A stretch of DNA of 64,000 bases from the NCBI RefSeq assembly GCF_021172045.1, contig NZ_CP087164.1, positions 2,852,001 to 2,916,000 on the forward strand, given 5' to 3'. Position numbers and translations under genes: made by a program. The notes beneath the pieces were generated by a model. That model saw nothing but the letters and a program-made list of their open reading frames with translations, had not been told where the DNA came from and ran no database searches. Numbering within the stretch: position 1 is the stretch's first letter; each line of letters opens with the position of its first letter. This stretch comes from Capillimicrobium parvum (GTDB lineage: Bacteria > Actinomycetota > Thermoleophilia > Solirubrobacterales > Solirubrobacteraceae). This document shows positions 15,299 to 23,161 of the stretch, one piece after another.

Positions 15299-16963
15299 AT
15301 GAACGAGGTGGCGGCCGGCGTCGAGGAGGTCCCGGTCCTGATCGTCGGGGGGAGCATGGTCGGCCTGTCGGCGGCGCTGTTCCTCGCCCACCACGGGGTG
15401 CCGGCGCTCGCGGTCGAGCGCCACGGCGGGACCGCCATCCACCCGCGCGCCGGGCACTTCCACCTGCGCACGCTCGAGCTGCTGCGCTCCGCCGACCTCG
15501 AGGACGCGGTCCGGCGCGTGTCGGAGGCGCAGTTCTTCCCCAACGGCGGCATCAACGCGGTCGAGACGGTCGCCGGCGGCGAGACGGCCAGCTACATCGC
15601 CGACCTCAACGCCGGGGTCGAGGAGTTCAGCCCGTCGCGGCGGCTGTTCGTCGCCCAGCATGCGCTCGAGCCGCTGCTGCGCGCCCGCGCCGAGGAGCTG
15701 GGCGCCCGGCTGAGCTACTCGACCCTGGTCGTCTCGCTCGACGACGACGGCGACGGGGTCACCGCGGTCCTGCGCGATCTGGCGACCGGCGCGGACCGGA
15801 CCGTGCGCGCCCGCTACGTCGTCGCCGCCGACGGCTCGCGCAGCCCCGTGCGCCGGCGGCTGGGCATCGGGATGCACGGCTACGGCCTGTTGTCGCACAG
15901 CGTGACGATCTACTTCCGCGCCGACTGCTCGAAGCTGCTCGAGGGCGGCAACCAGGGCGTGATCTACGTCTTCAACGACCGGCTGCGCGGGTTCTTCCGC
16001 TTCGACAGGTCGGGGACGTCGGGGTTCCTCGCCGTCAACACGCTCGGCGACCCGCGCGAGCCGGGCGCGCTCGACGTCACCGCGGACCTCACGACCGAGG
16101 GCGCGCGCGAGCTCGTCCGCGCGGCGATCGGCGTGCCGGACATCGCCGTGGAGGTCGACGACGTCGCGCCGTGGGACGCCACGGCCGACCTGGCCGACCG
16201 TTACCGCGCCGGGCGCATCCTGCTCGCCGGCGATGCGGTGCACCCGCTGCCGCCCAACGGCGGATACGGCGGGAACACCGGCGTGCAGGACGCGCACAAC
16301 CTCGCCTGGAAGCTCGCGGCCGTCCTCGGCGGGACCGCCGGCGACGCGCTGCTCGACAGCTACGAGGCCGAGCGCCGGCCGATCGGGCGCCTGACGATCG
16401 AGCAGGCCTACACCCGGTACGCGCGGCGCGTCGTGCCGGAGCTGGCCGGCGACGAGGAGCTCCCGCCGCTCGTCGACGACCTCAGCATGGAGATCGGCTA
16501 CCGCTACCGGTCGAACGCCATCGTCGCCGAGGGCGACGACGACGGGGCGCTCACCGAGCACCCGAGCACCGCCCGCGGGCGGCCGGGGAGCCGCGCGCCG
16601 CACGTCGTCCTCGCGCGCGACGGCGTGCGCCTGTCGACCCTCGACCTGTTCGGTCAGGGCTACGTCCTGCTGGCCGGGCCCCAGGGCGCCGCGTGGCGCC
16701 GCGCGGCCGCGCAGGCCGCGGCGGCGACCGAGGTGCCCATCGACGTCCACGTGGCCGGCGCCGGCGCCGACGCCGATGTGGAAGACGCCGCCGGGCGCCT
16801 TCCCGCGGCCTACGGCCTCGAGCGCGACGGCGCCGCCCTCGTGCGCCCCGACGGGTTCGTCGCCTGGCGCAGCGCCGGGGCGGTCGACGGGCCGGCCGAG
16901 ACGCTCGAGCGCGTGCTGCGCTCGACGCTCGGCGTGCGGTCGCGCGCGGCCTCCGCGGCCTGA
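15299..16963 (+). CDS. FAD-dependent aromatic monooxygenase
   Basis: A 554-residue class A flavin monooxygenase of the PheA/TfdB/aromatic-polyketide-hydroxylase group. Landmarks are the FAD-binding VGGSMVGLSAALFLAHHG, the DG motif VVAADGSRSPVRRRLGI, the GD motif ILLAGDAVHPLPPNGGYG with downstream NTGVQDAHNLAWKL, and a C-terminal thioredoxin-like tail (about 420-554) typical of phenol-hydroxylase relatives. It would hydroxylate a phenolic or polyketide ring using NAD(P)H and O2. The ATG at 15299 is supported by a strong GGAGGAG site; the frame's upstream codons lie in the promoter. Controlled presumably by the divergent LysR. A hairpin lies 10 nt behind the stop. Confidence 0.88.
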   Translation: MNEVAAGVEEVPVLIVGGSMVGLSAALFLAHHGVPALAVERHGGTAIHPRAGHFHLRTLELLRSADLEDAVRRVSEAQFFPNGGINAVETVAGGETASYIADLNAGVEEFSPSRRLFVAQHALEPLLRARAEELGARLSYSTLVVSLDDDGDGVTAVLRDLATGADRTVRARYVVAADGSRSPVRRRLGIGMHGYGLLSHSVTIYFRADCSKLLEGGNQGVIYVFNDRLRGFFRFDRSGTSGFLAVNTLGDPREPGALDVTADLTTEGARELVRAAIGVPDIAVEVDDVAPWDATADLADRYRAGRILLAGDAVHPLPPNGGYGGNTGVQDAHNLAWKLAAVLGGTAGDALLDSYEAERRPIGRLTIEQAYTRYARRVVPELAGDEELPPLVDDLSMEIGYRYRSNAIVAEGDDDGALTEHPSTARGRPGSRAPHVVLARDGVRLSTLDLFGQGYVLLAGPQGAAWRRAAAQAAAATEVPIDVHVAGAGADADVEDAAGRLPAAYGLERDGAALVRPDGFVAWRSAGAVDGPAETLERVLRSTLGVRSRAASAA

Positions 16964-16972
16964 GCGCCCAGC

Positions 16973-17002
16973 GAGCGTCGAGTTCCTGAGCTTGGACTCA
17001 GG
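16973..17002. repeat. Hairpin related to the palindrome at 2072, probable terminator
   Basis: Begins GAGCGTCGAGTTCCTGAGC, as does the element at 2078 with few changes. CCTGAG (16985-16990) pairs with CTCAGG (16997-17002). It lies 10 nt past the monooxygenase stop. The rest of 17003-17118 holds nothing recognisable. Confidence 0.45.
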
Positions 17003-17118
17003 CGGTCATCGCAACGGCAGGTCGTTCATCCGTTCAGCCGGGGTTGCCCGGTGCAGGGTCTTGCGGGGTCGTGCGTTGAGCTCGGCGGCGGGACCCCGGC
17101 GCCGACCGCACGGCGTCG

Positions 17119-17124
17119 TATCGT
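17119..17124 (+). promoter_or_regulatory. -10 element upstream of ligA
   Basis: TATCGT ends 6 nt before the GTG start at 17131, with no ribosome binding site. Confidence 0.45.
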
Positions 17125-17130
17125 GCGGTT

Positions 17131-19146
17131 GTGACGACGACGGATGCGCAGCGGCTGGCCCAGGACCTGGCCGCCCAGATCGACCGCCACCGCGGCCTCT
17201 ACGCCCGCGGGATGCCGGAGCTCGTGGACGCCGACTACGACGCGCTCGAGGAGGAGTTGCGCGCGCTGCTCGCCGCCCATCCGGAGCTCGAGCTCGCCGA
17301 CAACCCGCTCGAGCGGCCGTGGGCGCCCGAGCTGGTGCCCGGCCAGACGATCCGCCACAGCCGGCCGATGCTCTCGCTCGAGAAGGCGACGAGCGACGCC
17401 CAGCTCGAGGCGTTCTGCGCTCGCTTCCCGGGCCAGTCGTTCACGGTGACCCCGAAGCTCGACGGCATCAGCCTGGCGGTCGCCTACCGGGACGGCGCGC
17501 TGGAGTACGTCGCGACGCGCGGCGACGGGCGCGACGGCGAGCGGATGACCGACAAGGCGCGGCTCGTCGTGCTCGGGCTGGCCCAGGAGGTGGACCTGCC
17601 CGGCCGCGTGGAGGTGCGCGGCGAGGCGGTGATGCTGCAGTCGGTCTGGGCCGCCTACAACGAGGCGCACCCCGACCGGCCGCTGACGAACCCGCGCAAC
17701 GCGGCGGCCGGGACGCTCGTGCACAAGTCGCCGGAGGCGTGCGTGGCCGAGGGCCGCACGCTGCGGTTCTTCGCCTTCGACCTCGACGAGCCGGACCTCG
17801 GCGACGGCGACGTCAGCGAGCGCCTCACCCGGCTCGGGTTCGAGGCGCCCGACGTGTTCCCGGCCGCGGACCTCGACGCGGTGCGCGCGGCCATCGCCGA
17901 GATCGCGAGCCGCCGCGACGGCTACGACTTCGGCATCGACGGGGCGGTGGTGCGGCTGGCGTCGCGGCGCGCGTTCGTGGCCGCGGGGGCGAACACCGCC
18001 GCGCCGCGCGGCGCGCTGGCCTGGAAGTACCCGGCCGAGGAGCGCGAGACGATCCTGCGCGCCGTGACGTGGCCCGTCGGCAAGATAGGCCGCGTCGTCC
18101 CGCGGGCGCAGGTCGACCCCGTGTTCGTCGGCGGCACGACGGTCACGTACGCGTCGCTGCACAACCCGCGGCTCGTCGCCGAGCGCGACATCCGGGTCGG
18201 CGACACCGTGCGCATCATGCGCCGCGGCGACGTCATCCCGTTCATCTCCGGCTCGGTGCGCGAGCGCCGGACCGGCGACGAGCAGCCGATCGTGCTGCCG
18301 TCGGTGTGCCCGTCCTGCGGCACGGAGCTCGTCGTGCGCGGGACGGGCGAGGAGCTGTGGTGCGAGAACCTGCAGTGCCCGGCGCAGGCGGTGCGGCGCC
18401 TGATCCACTGGGCGTCGCGCCACGCCGCCGACATGGAGGGCGTCGGTACGACCTGGATCGAGAAGCTCGCCGACGACGGGGCGCTCGAGCGCCCGTCGGA
18501 CTTCTACGCGCTGACCGCCGAGCGCCTGATCGGCTACGAGCGCATGGGGGACACCCTGGCCACGGCGATGGTCGCCTCGATCGACCGCTCGCGGCGCCTC
18601 GGCCTGCGCCGCGCGCTCATCGGCCTCGCGATCCCGATGGCCTCGGAGGGCGTGGCCAAGCGCCTGTGCCTGGCGGGCTTCGAGCGCCTCGAGGAGATCG
18701 CGGAGGCGAGCGCCGAGCAGCTCGAGGCCATCCGGGACATCGGGCCGAAGGTCGCCCAGTCGATCTCCGCGTACTTCGGCCGGCCCGAGGTGCGCGACGA
18801 GATCGCCGCGCTGCGCGCCGCCGGGGTCGATCTCGACGTCCGCGACGAGGACCGCCCGGTCGAGGCCGCCGACGCGGCGGACACCCCGCTGAAGGGCGCC
18901 ACCGTCGTGGTCACCGGGGCGTTCGCCGACCCCGACAGCGGCGCGAAGGTCGCGCGTCCGGCCGTGGTGCGCATGCTCGAGCAGGCGGGTGCCACGTCGG
19001 CCTCCTCGGTCAGCGCGTCGACGACGATCCTGATCGCCGGCGACAACGTCGGGGCGGCCAAGACGGACAAGGCGGCGAAGCTCGGCGTCGAGGTGGTCGG
19101 CCAGGACCAGGCGTGGCGGTGGCTGGCGGAAGCGGGCCTGCGCTGA
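17131..19146 (+). CDS. ligA: NAD-dependent DNA ligase LigA
   Basis: A 671-residue NAD+-dependent ligase. Domain Ia includes DADYDALEEELRAL, and the adenylation domain has nucleophile Lys in TPKLDGISLAVAY with ATRGDGRDGE and NPRNAAAGTL downstream. The OB-fold, four-Cys zinc finger (CPSCGTELV, then WCENLQCP), helix-hairpin-helix repeats and C-terminal BRCT domain (about residues 590-671, TVVVTGAFADP) follow in canonical order. It seals nicks using NAD+. Several positions differ from textbook LigA, for example TPKLDG rather than EPKIDG, so it may be a divergent second copy rather than the essential replicative one. The start is GTG 17131, 6 nt after TATCGT. Confidence 0.92.
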   Translation: MTTTDAQRLAQDLAAQIDRHRGLYARGMPELVDADYDALEEELRALLAAHPELELADNPLERPWAPELVPGQTIRHSRPMLSLEKATSDAQLEAFCARFPGQSFTVTPKLDGISLAVAYRDGALEYVATRGDGRDGERMTDKARLVVLGLAQEVDLPGRVEVRGEAVMLQSVWAAYNEAHPDRPLTNPRNAAAGTLVHKSPEACVAEGRTLRFFAFDLDEPDLGDGDVSERLTRLGFEAPDVFPAADLDAVRAAIAEIASRRDGYDFGIDGAVVRLASRRAFVAAGANTAAPRGALAWKYPAEERETILRAVTWPVGKIGRVVPRAQVDPVFVGGTTVTYASLHNPRLVAERDIRVGDTVRIMRRGDVIPFISGSVRERRTGDEQPIVLPSVCPSCGTELVVRGTGEELWCENLQCPAQAVRRLIHWASRHAADMEGVGTTWIEKLADDGALERPSDFYALTAERLIGYERMGDTLATAMVASIDRSRRLGLRRALIGLAIPMASEGVAKRLCLAGFERLEEIAEASAEQLEAIRDIGPKVAQSISAYFGRPEVRDEIAALRAAGVDLDVRDEDRPVEAADAADTPLKGATVVVTGAFADPDSGAKVARPAVVRMLEQAGATSASSVSASTTILIAGDNVGAAKTDKAAKLGVEVVGQDQAWRWLAEAGLR

Positions 19147-19179
19147 CGGGCGGTGCGGCCGGCCGGCTGTGACGGTGAG

Positions 19180-19216
19180 TTGCGCTTTGTGTCCGCCAGG
19201 CGGACGGAAAGCGCAA
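19180..19216. terminator. Strong bidirectional terminator hairpin
   Basis: Two 18-nt arms (19180-19197 and 19199-19216) pair with only two mismatches around a tight loop; the base of the stem is TTGCGCTTT against AAAGCGCAA. It lies between the converging ligA (stop 19146) and the minus-strand secreted protein (stop 19246), and its A/T-richer foot would serve both directions. Confidence 0.7.
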
Positions 19217-19245
19217 GTCGTCGGCGTGACGCGGCCGGGCGCCGC

Positions 19246-20640
19246 TCAGCGCGTCGCCGCCGCCCAGTCCACGACCGCCGCCGGCGACCGGAGCAGCGCC
19301 TGCCACGTCAGGGTGTCGATCGAGCCCGTCTGCGCCAGCCCCATCGCCGCCTGATAGGCGGTGACCGCCACGGTCATCGCCGCGTCGTAGCGGCCGTTGA
19401 CCGTGATCGTCTGCCCGGCCCCGTTGAGGTGCTGCTGCGCCCAGATCACGAGGTCGCCCTTCATGCCCTTCGTGAGCGTGACCATGCCGGGGTCGAGCAC
19501 CGGCGCGACCGGCGGCACGAGCGGCTGCGCGATCGCGTCCCAGTTGCCCGAGCCGGCGTGCTGCCAGTCCCACCAGCTCACGCCGGTCGCCCCGGCCGCG
19601 GCGATCAGCTGACGGAAGCGCAGGACGTCCGCGTCCGACGGGTTGTCGTACAGCTGCCCGAGCGGGACGATGGGCCGGCCGTACGGCCGGTTGTGCTGAT
19701 AGCTGTGGTCGACGACCGCATCGACGCCGCCGCCGATGTCCTTCCAGTAGATCTGCGGCGCGTTGTACTGCGCGCCGCCCGGACCCAGGAAGACCGAGTA
19801 CGGCAGCGACGGGTGGTAGTCGACGTACGGGAAGCTCGTGAAGCCGATCGGATAGGCGTCGCCCACGGCGGCGCGCAGCCCGGCGACGTAGCGCTGGGCC
19901 TCCGCGTAGCGGCCCTCGTACTCCTTCTCGGCGTCGATGACGAAGCAGTCGGCGCCCGCCTGGAGCGACTGGGCCGCCACCTGCGCCTCGAGGTCGGGGC
20001 GGGTCCCGTAGACGTACTGCCACGCGCACACGTCCAGGCCGCCGGCCTTCAGCGCGGACACGAGCTGCGGCGTGAACTGCGACCACGCGGTCGCCCCGTC
20101 GGCGCTCTTGATGAAGACGGTCGAGACGCCGTGCGCCCGGGCCTGCGCGACGATCGCCTGGGGATCGCCGCCGCTCGAACGCGACACGTACCAGATCCAC
20201 ATGCCGTTGCCGTCGAACGCGCTGCCGGTGGCCGTCGCGGGCGCGCTGGCGGGCGTCGGCTTCGGCGCGGGGTCCAGCGACGGCGCCGCGATGCGCATCG
20301 GCCTGACGGCGTTCGAGCGCCGGCCGGCGCGATCGCGCACGTACAGCGGACCGGCGACGGCGTCCTTCGGCACCGTGACGCGGGCCAGCGTGCGGCTCTT
20401 GACGCCGGTCGGGAAGGTGTGGCGCGCGCCCCCGCGCACGCGGAACGCGGCGCGCATCCCGCGGCTGAAGCGATCGCCGCGCAGGCGGAGGAGGCCGCCG
20501 GGGGACACGGTCTTCTGGCCCACGCACGCGCGCAGGCACTTGACCTGGGCGATCGACGGGGTCTTCGGGGCGGCGGCGGCGGGCGCCGCCATCAGGCCGG
20601 CGGCGGCGAACGCGGCCAGGGCGGCTCGAGTGCTTCGCAT
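19246..20640 (-). CDS. Secreted glycoside-hydrolase-like protein with peptidoglycan-binding domain
   Basis: A 464-residue exported protein. It has a signal peptide (MRSTRAALAAFAAAGLMAAP, cleaved near the following Ala run), then a beta-sandwich-like region to about residue 120 (SPGGLLRLRGDRFSRGMRAA resembles IPT/TIG-like folds). A TIM-barrel-like domain follows at about 140-380 (GMWIWYVSRSSGG, STVFIKSADG, DCFVIDAEKEYEG, GVSWWDWQHAG), then a C-terminal peptidoglycan-binding domain 1 (about 390-464, KGMKGDLVIWAQQHLNG, then NGRYDAAMTVAVTAYQ). The barrel resembles GH25-like or DUF1906-like cell-wall proteins, but catalytic residues cannot be fixed by eye. The start at ATG 20640 is preferred over 20661 because AGAGGCG lies just upstream. 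Confidence 0.75.
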   Translation of the reverse strand: MRSTRAALAAFAAAGLMAAPAAAAPKTPSIAQVKCLRACVGQKTVSPGGLLRLRGDRFSRGMRAAFRVRGGARHTFPTGVKSRTLARVTVPKDAVAGPLYVRDRAGRRSNAVRPMRIAAPSLDPAPKPTPASAPATATGSAFDGNGMWIWYVSRSSGGDPQAIVAQARAHGVSTVFIKSADGATAWSQFTPQLVSALKAGGLDVCAWQYVYGTRPDLEAQVAAQSLQAGADCFVIDAEKEYEGRYAEAQRYVAGLRAAVGDAYPIGFTSFPYVDYHPSLPYSVFLGPGGAQYNAPQIYWKDIGGGVDAVVDHSYQHNRPYGRPIVPLGQLYDNPSDADVLRFRQLIAAAGATGVSWWDWQHAGSGNWDAIAQPLVPPVAPVLDPGMVTLTKGMKGDLVIWAQQHLNGAGQTITVNGRYDAAMTVAVTAYQAAMGLAQTGSIDTLTWQALLRSPAAVVDWAAATR

Positions 20641-20696
20641 CGCCTCTTTGACCCCAAACATGCGACGAAGTTGCGGACGCCGGCCCCGCAGATCCG

Positions 20697-20702
20697 TAGG
20701 GT
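20697..20702 (+). promoter_or_regulatory. -10 element of a leaderless promoter
   Basis: TAGGGT ends 6 nt before the ATG at 20709; no ribosome binding site is present. Confidence 0.45.
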
Positions 20703-20708
20703 CCGCGC

Positions 20709-21239
20709 ATGCACAAGCTCCTCGTGACCGTCGCGGCCGCCGCCGCGACGGCCGCCCTGATCCCCGCGGCCGCCTCCGCCGCGCCCATCACCCCGAAATC
20801 GCGGATCACGCAGAACGGCCTCGGCTCGATGCGCCTGAACATGACGATCGCCCAGGCCCAGAACCGCACCGGCCAGCGCATCGACTACCAGAGCTTCGAC
20901 CCCAACGACGACGTGTGCGGGATCGGCAGCCTGGCGCCGCAGAGCCTCGGCGTCACCGTGCTCGCGACGAACGGGCGCATCCGCGTCATCAACGTCGCCG
21001 AGGCCGGCATCTCCACGCGCGCCGGCATCGAGGTCGGCGACCGCGCCCGCGACCTGCGCCGCGCCTACGGCTCGCGCCTGCGCTCCCAGCCGAGCAAGTA
21101 CGACCCGAAGTCGCGCGACTACTGGGTGACGTTCGGGCCGCGGCGCAAGCTCGTCTTCTACGCCGACGGCAAGCGCGTCATCCGCCAGATCGCGGGCGGC
21201 CGCACGCCGGAGGTCGACTACGTCGAGGGCTGCTCGTGA
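20709..21239 (+). CDS. Secreted protein of unknown function, GMTYAQ family
   Basis: A 176-residue protein with a clear signal peptide (MHKLLVTVAAAAATAAL, cleavage near ASAAP at about residue 26). The mature part has MRLNMTIAQAQNRTGQ, DDVCGIGSL, GIEVGDRARDLRRAYG and a terminal EGCS, an arrangement shared with the protein at 9733-10275. Two cysteines may form a disulfide. The function is unknown. It starts 6 nt after TAGGGT and ends 4 nt before the TfdB-like monooxygenase, so the two are likely co-transcribed, an odd pairing of an exported protein and a cytosolic flavoenzyme. Confidence 0.72.
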   Translation: MHKLLVTVAAAAATAALIPAAASAAPITPKSRITQNGLGSMRLNMTIAQAQNRTGQRIDYQSFDPNDDVCGIGSLAPQSLGVTVLATNGRIRVINVAEAGISTRAGIEVGDRARDLRRAYGSRLRSQPSKYDPKSRDYWVTFGPRRKLVFYADGKRVIRQIAGGRTPEVDYVEGCS

Positions 21240-21243
21240 GCCG

Positions 21244-23001
21244 ATGACGGCCTCGCTGACCACGGACGTCCTCGTCGTCGGCAGCGGCCCGGCCGGCGCG
21301 TCGTCCGCCCTGTTCCTGAGCTCGCTCGGCGTCGACAACGTCGTCATCACGAAGTACTGCTGGACGGCGAACACGCCGAGGGCGCACATCACCAACCAGC
21401 GGACGATGGAGATCCTGCGCGACGCCGGGCTCGAGGCCGACGTGCTCGAGAAGGCGACGCCGCAGCACCTGATGGGGCAGACGCCGTTCGTCACGAGCCT
21501 CGCCGGCGAGGAGCTCGCGCGGCTGCACACCTGGGGCAACCACCCGGCGCGGCTCGCCGACTACACGCTGGCGAGCCCGTCGACGCACGTCGACCTCCCG
21601 CAGGACCTGCTCGAGCCGATCGTCCTCGGCCACGCCGCCTCGCGCGGCAGCCGGATCCGCTTCGACACGGAGTACCTCGGGCTCGTCCAGGACGACGAGG
21701 GCGTCACTGTGACGGTGCGCGACCGCCTCGGCGGCCACACGTACGACATCCGGGCGAAGTACCTCATCGGCGCCGACGGCGGGCGCAGCCAGGTGGCGCA
21801 GGACGTCGGGCTGCCGCTCGCGGGCCGGATGGACGTCGCGGGCAGCATGAACATCGTCTTCACCGCCGACCTGTCGCGCTACGTCGCGTACCGGCCGAGC
21901 GTCCTGTACTGGGTTCTGCAGCCGGGGTCGGACGTGGGCGGCATCGGGCTCGGGCTCGTGCGGATGGTGCGTCCGTGGCACGAGTGGCTCATCGTCTGGG
22001 GCTACGACATCGACGAGCCGCCGCCGGAGGTCAGCGACGAGCACGCGATCGAGATCGTGCACAACCTCGTCGGCGACGACACCATCGACGTCGCGATCCG
22101 CTCGACGTCGCTGTGGTCCAACAACCGCGCCTGGATGGAGCGCTACGCCGAGGGCCGCGTGTTCTGCATGGGCGACGCGTGCCACCGCCATCCGCCCAGC
22201 AACGGCCTCGGCTCGAACACGTCGATCCAGGACGCGTACAACCTGGCCTGGAAGCTGGCGCTGGTGGTGCAGGGCAAGGCCGCCCCGGCCCTGCTGGACA
22301 GCTACGACGCCGAGCGCGCGCCGGTGGGCGAGCAGATCGTCAAGCGCGCGAACCAGAGCATCGACGAGTTCGGGCCGATCTTCCAGGCGCTCGGCCTGCT
22401 CGACACGAGCGACCCCGAGCAGATGCGGGCGAACATCGAGGCGCGCAAGCAGGCGACGCCCGAGGCCGCCGAGCAGCGGCGCCGGCTGCGCGAGGCGATC
22501 GAGCTCAAGAACTACGAGTTCAACGCGCACGGCGTCGAGATGAACCACCGCTACCGGTCGAGCGCGGTGGTGGCCGACGGGACCCCCGAGCCGCCGTTCG
22601 AGCGCGACCCCGAGCTCTACTACGCGCCCACGACCTGGCCGGGCGCCCGGCTGCCGCACGCGTGGCTCGAGCACCGCGCCGCCCGCGTGAGCACGCACGA
22701 TCTGGCCGGCAAGGGTCGCTTCTGCCTGCTGACCGGCATCGGCGGCGATGGCTGGGTCGATGCGGCGGCGGCGGTGGCCGGCGCGACCGGCGTGGAGATC
22801 GCGGCGTACGTCATCGGGCCGGGGCGCGAGGTGCTCGACACCTACGACGACTGGGCGCGCGCCCGCGAGGTCGAGGAGGACGGCTGCTTGCTCGTGCGCC
22901 CGGACGGCCACGTCGCGTGGCGCAGCCGCTCGCGCGTCGACGACCCCCGCACGGCGCTGCAGGGAGTGCTCGAGCAGTTGCTCGGCCTCGATCAGCCGTA
23001 G
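21244..23001 (+). CDS. TfdB-like FAD-dependent phenol monooxygenase
   Basis: A 585-residue class A flavin monooxygenase close to 2,4-dichlorophenol 6-monooxygenase. It has FAD motif VVGSGPAGASSALFLSSLG, the family's NTPRAHITNQRTMEILRDAG, the DG motif YLIGADGGRSQVAQDVGL, and GD motif VFCMGDACHRHPPSNGLGSN followed by TSIQDAYNLAWKLALV. The C-terminal thioredoxin-like region (about 440-585) ends in DGCLLVRPDGHVAWRSRS. It would ortho-hydroxylate a phenol using NADPH and O2. Its ATG comes 4 nt after the stop of the secreted protein at 20709. It is a distant paralogue of the monooxygenase at 15299. The 160 bp behind it hold no gene. Confidence 0.88.
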   Translation: MTASLTTDVLVVGSGPAGASSALFLSSLGVDNVVITKYCWTANTPRAHITNQRTMEILRDAGLEADVLEKATPQHLMGQTPFVTSLAGEELARLHTWGNHPARLADYTLASPSTHVDLPQDLLEPIVLGHAASRGSRIRFDTEYLGLVQDDEGVTVTVRDRLGGHTYDIRAKYLIGADGGRSQVAQDVGLPLAGRMDVAGSMNIVFTADLSRYVAYRPSVLYWVLQPGSDVGGIGLGLVRMVRPWHEWLIVWGYDIDEPPPEVSDEHAIEIVHNLVGDDTIDVAIRSTSLWSNNRAWMERYAEGRVFCMGDACHRHPPSNGLGSNTSIQDAYNLAWKLALVVQGKAAPALLDSYDAERAPVGEQIVKRANQSIDEFGPIFQALGLLDTSDPEQMRANIEARKQATPEAAEQRRRLREAIELKNYEFNAHGVEMNHRYRSSAVVADGTPEPPFERDPELYYAPTTWPGARLPHAWLEHRAARVSTHDLAGKGRFCLLTGIGGDGWVDAAAAVAGATGVEIAAYVIGPGREVLDTYDDWARAREVEEDGCLLVRPDGHVAWRSRSRVDDPRTALQGVLEQLLGLDQP

Positions 23002-23161
23002 ACGAGCCGCCCGCCCCGGGCCGGGGGTTCGCCGGGACGCTCGGGCGCTGCGGAGCGCGGCATCGCGGCCGTTTGCGCCGCCACCGGCGCCGGTGGTACG
23101 GTCGCCACGCGGGACTTGGCAGGGGCAGAGGCGCGGGACCCTCACGGAAGGCGGGACACGG

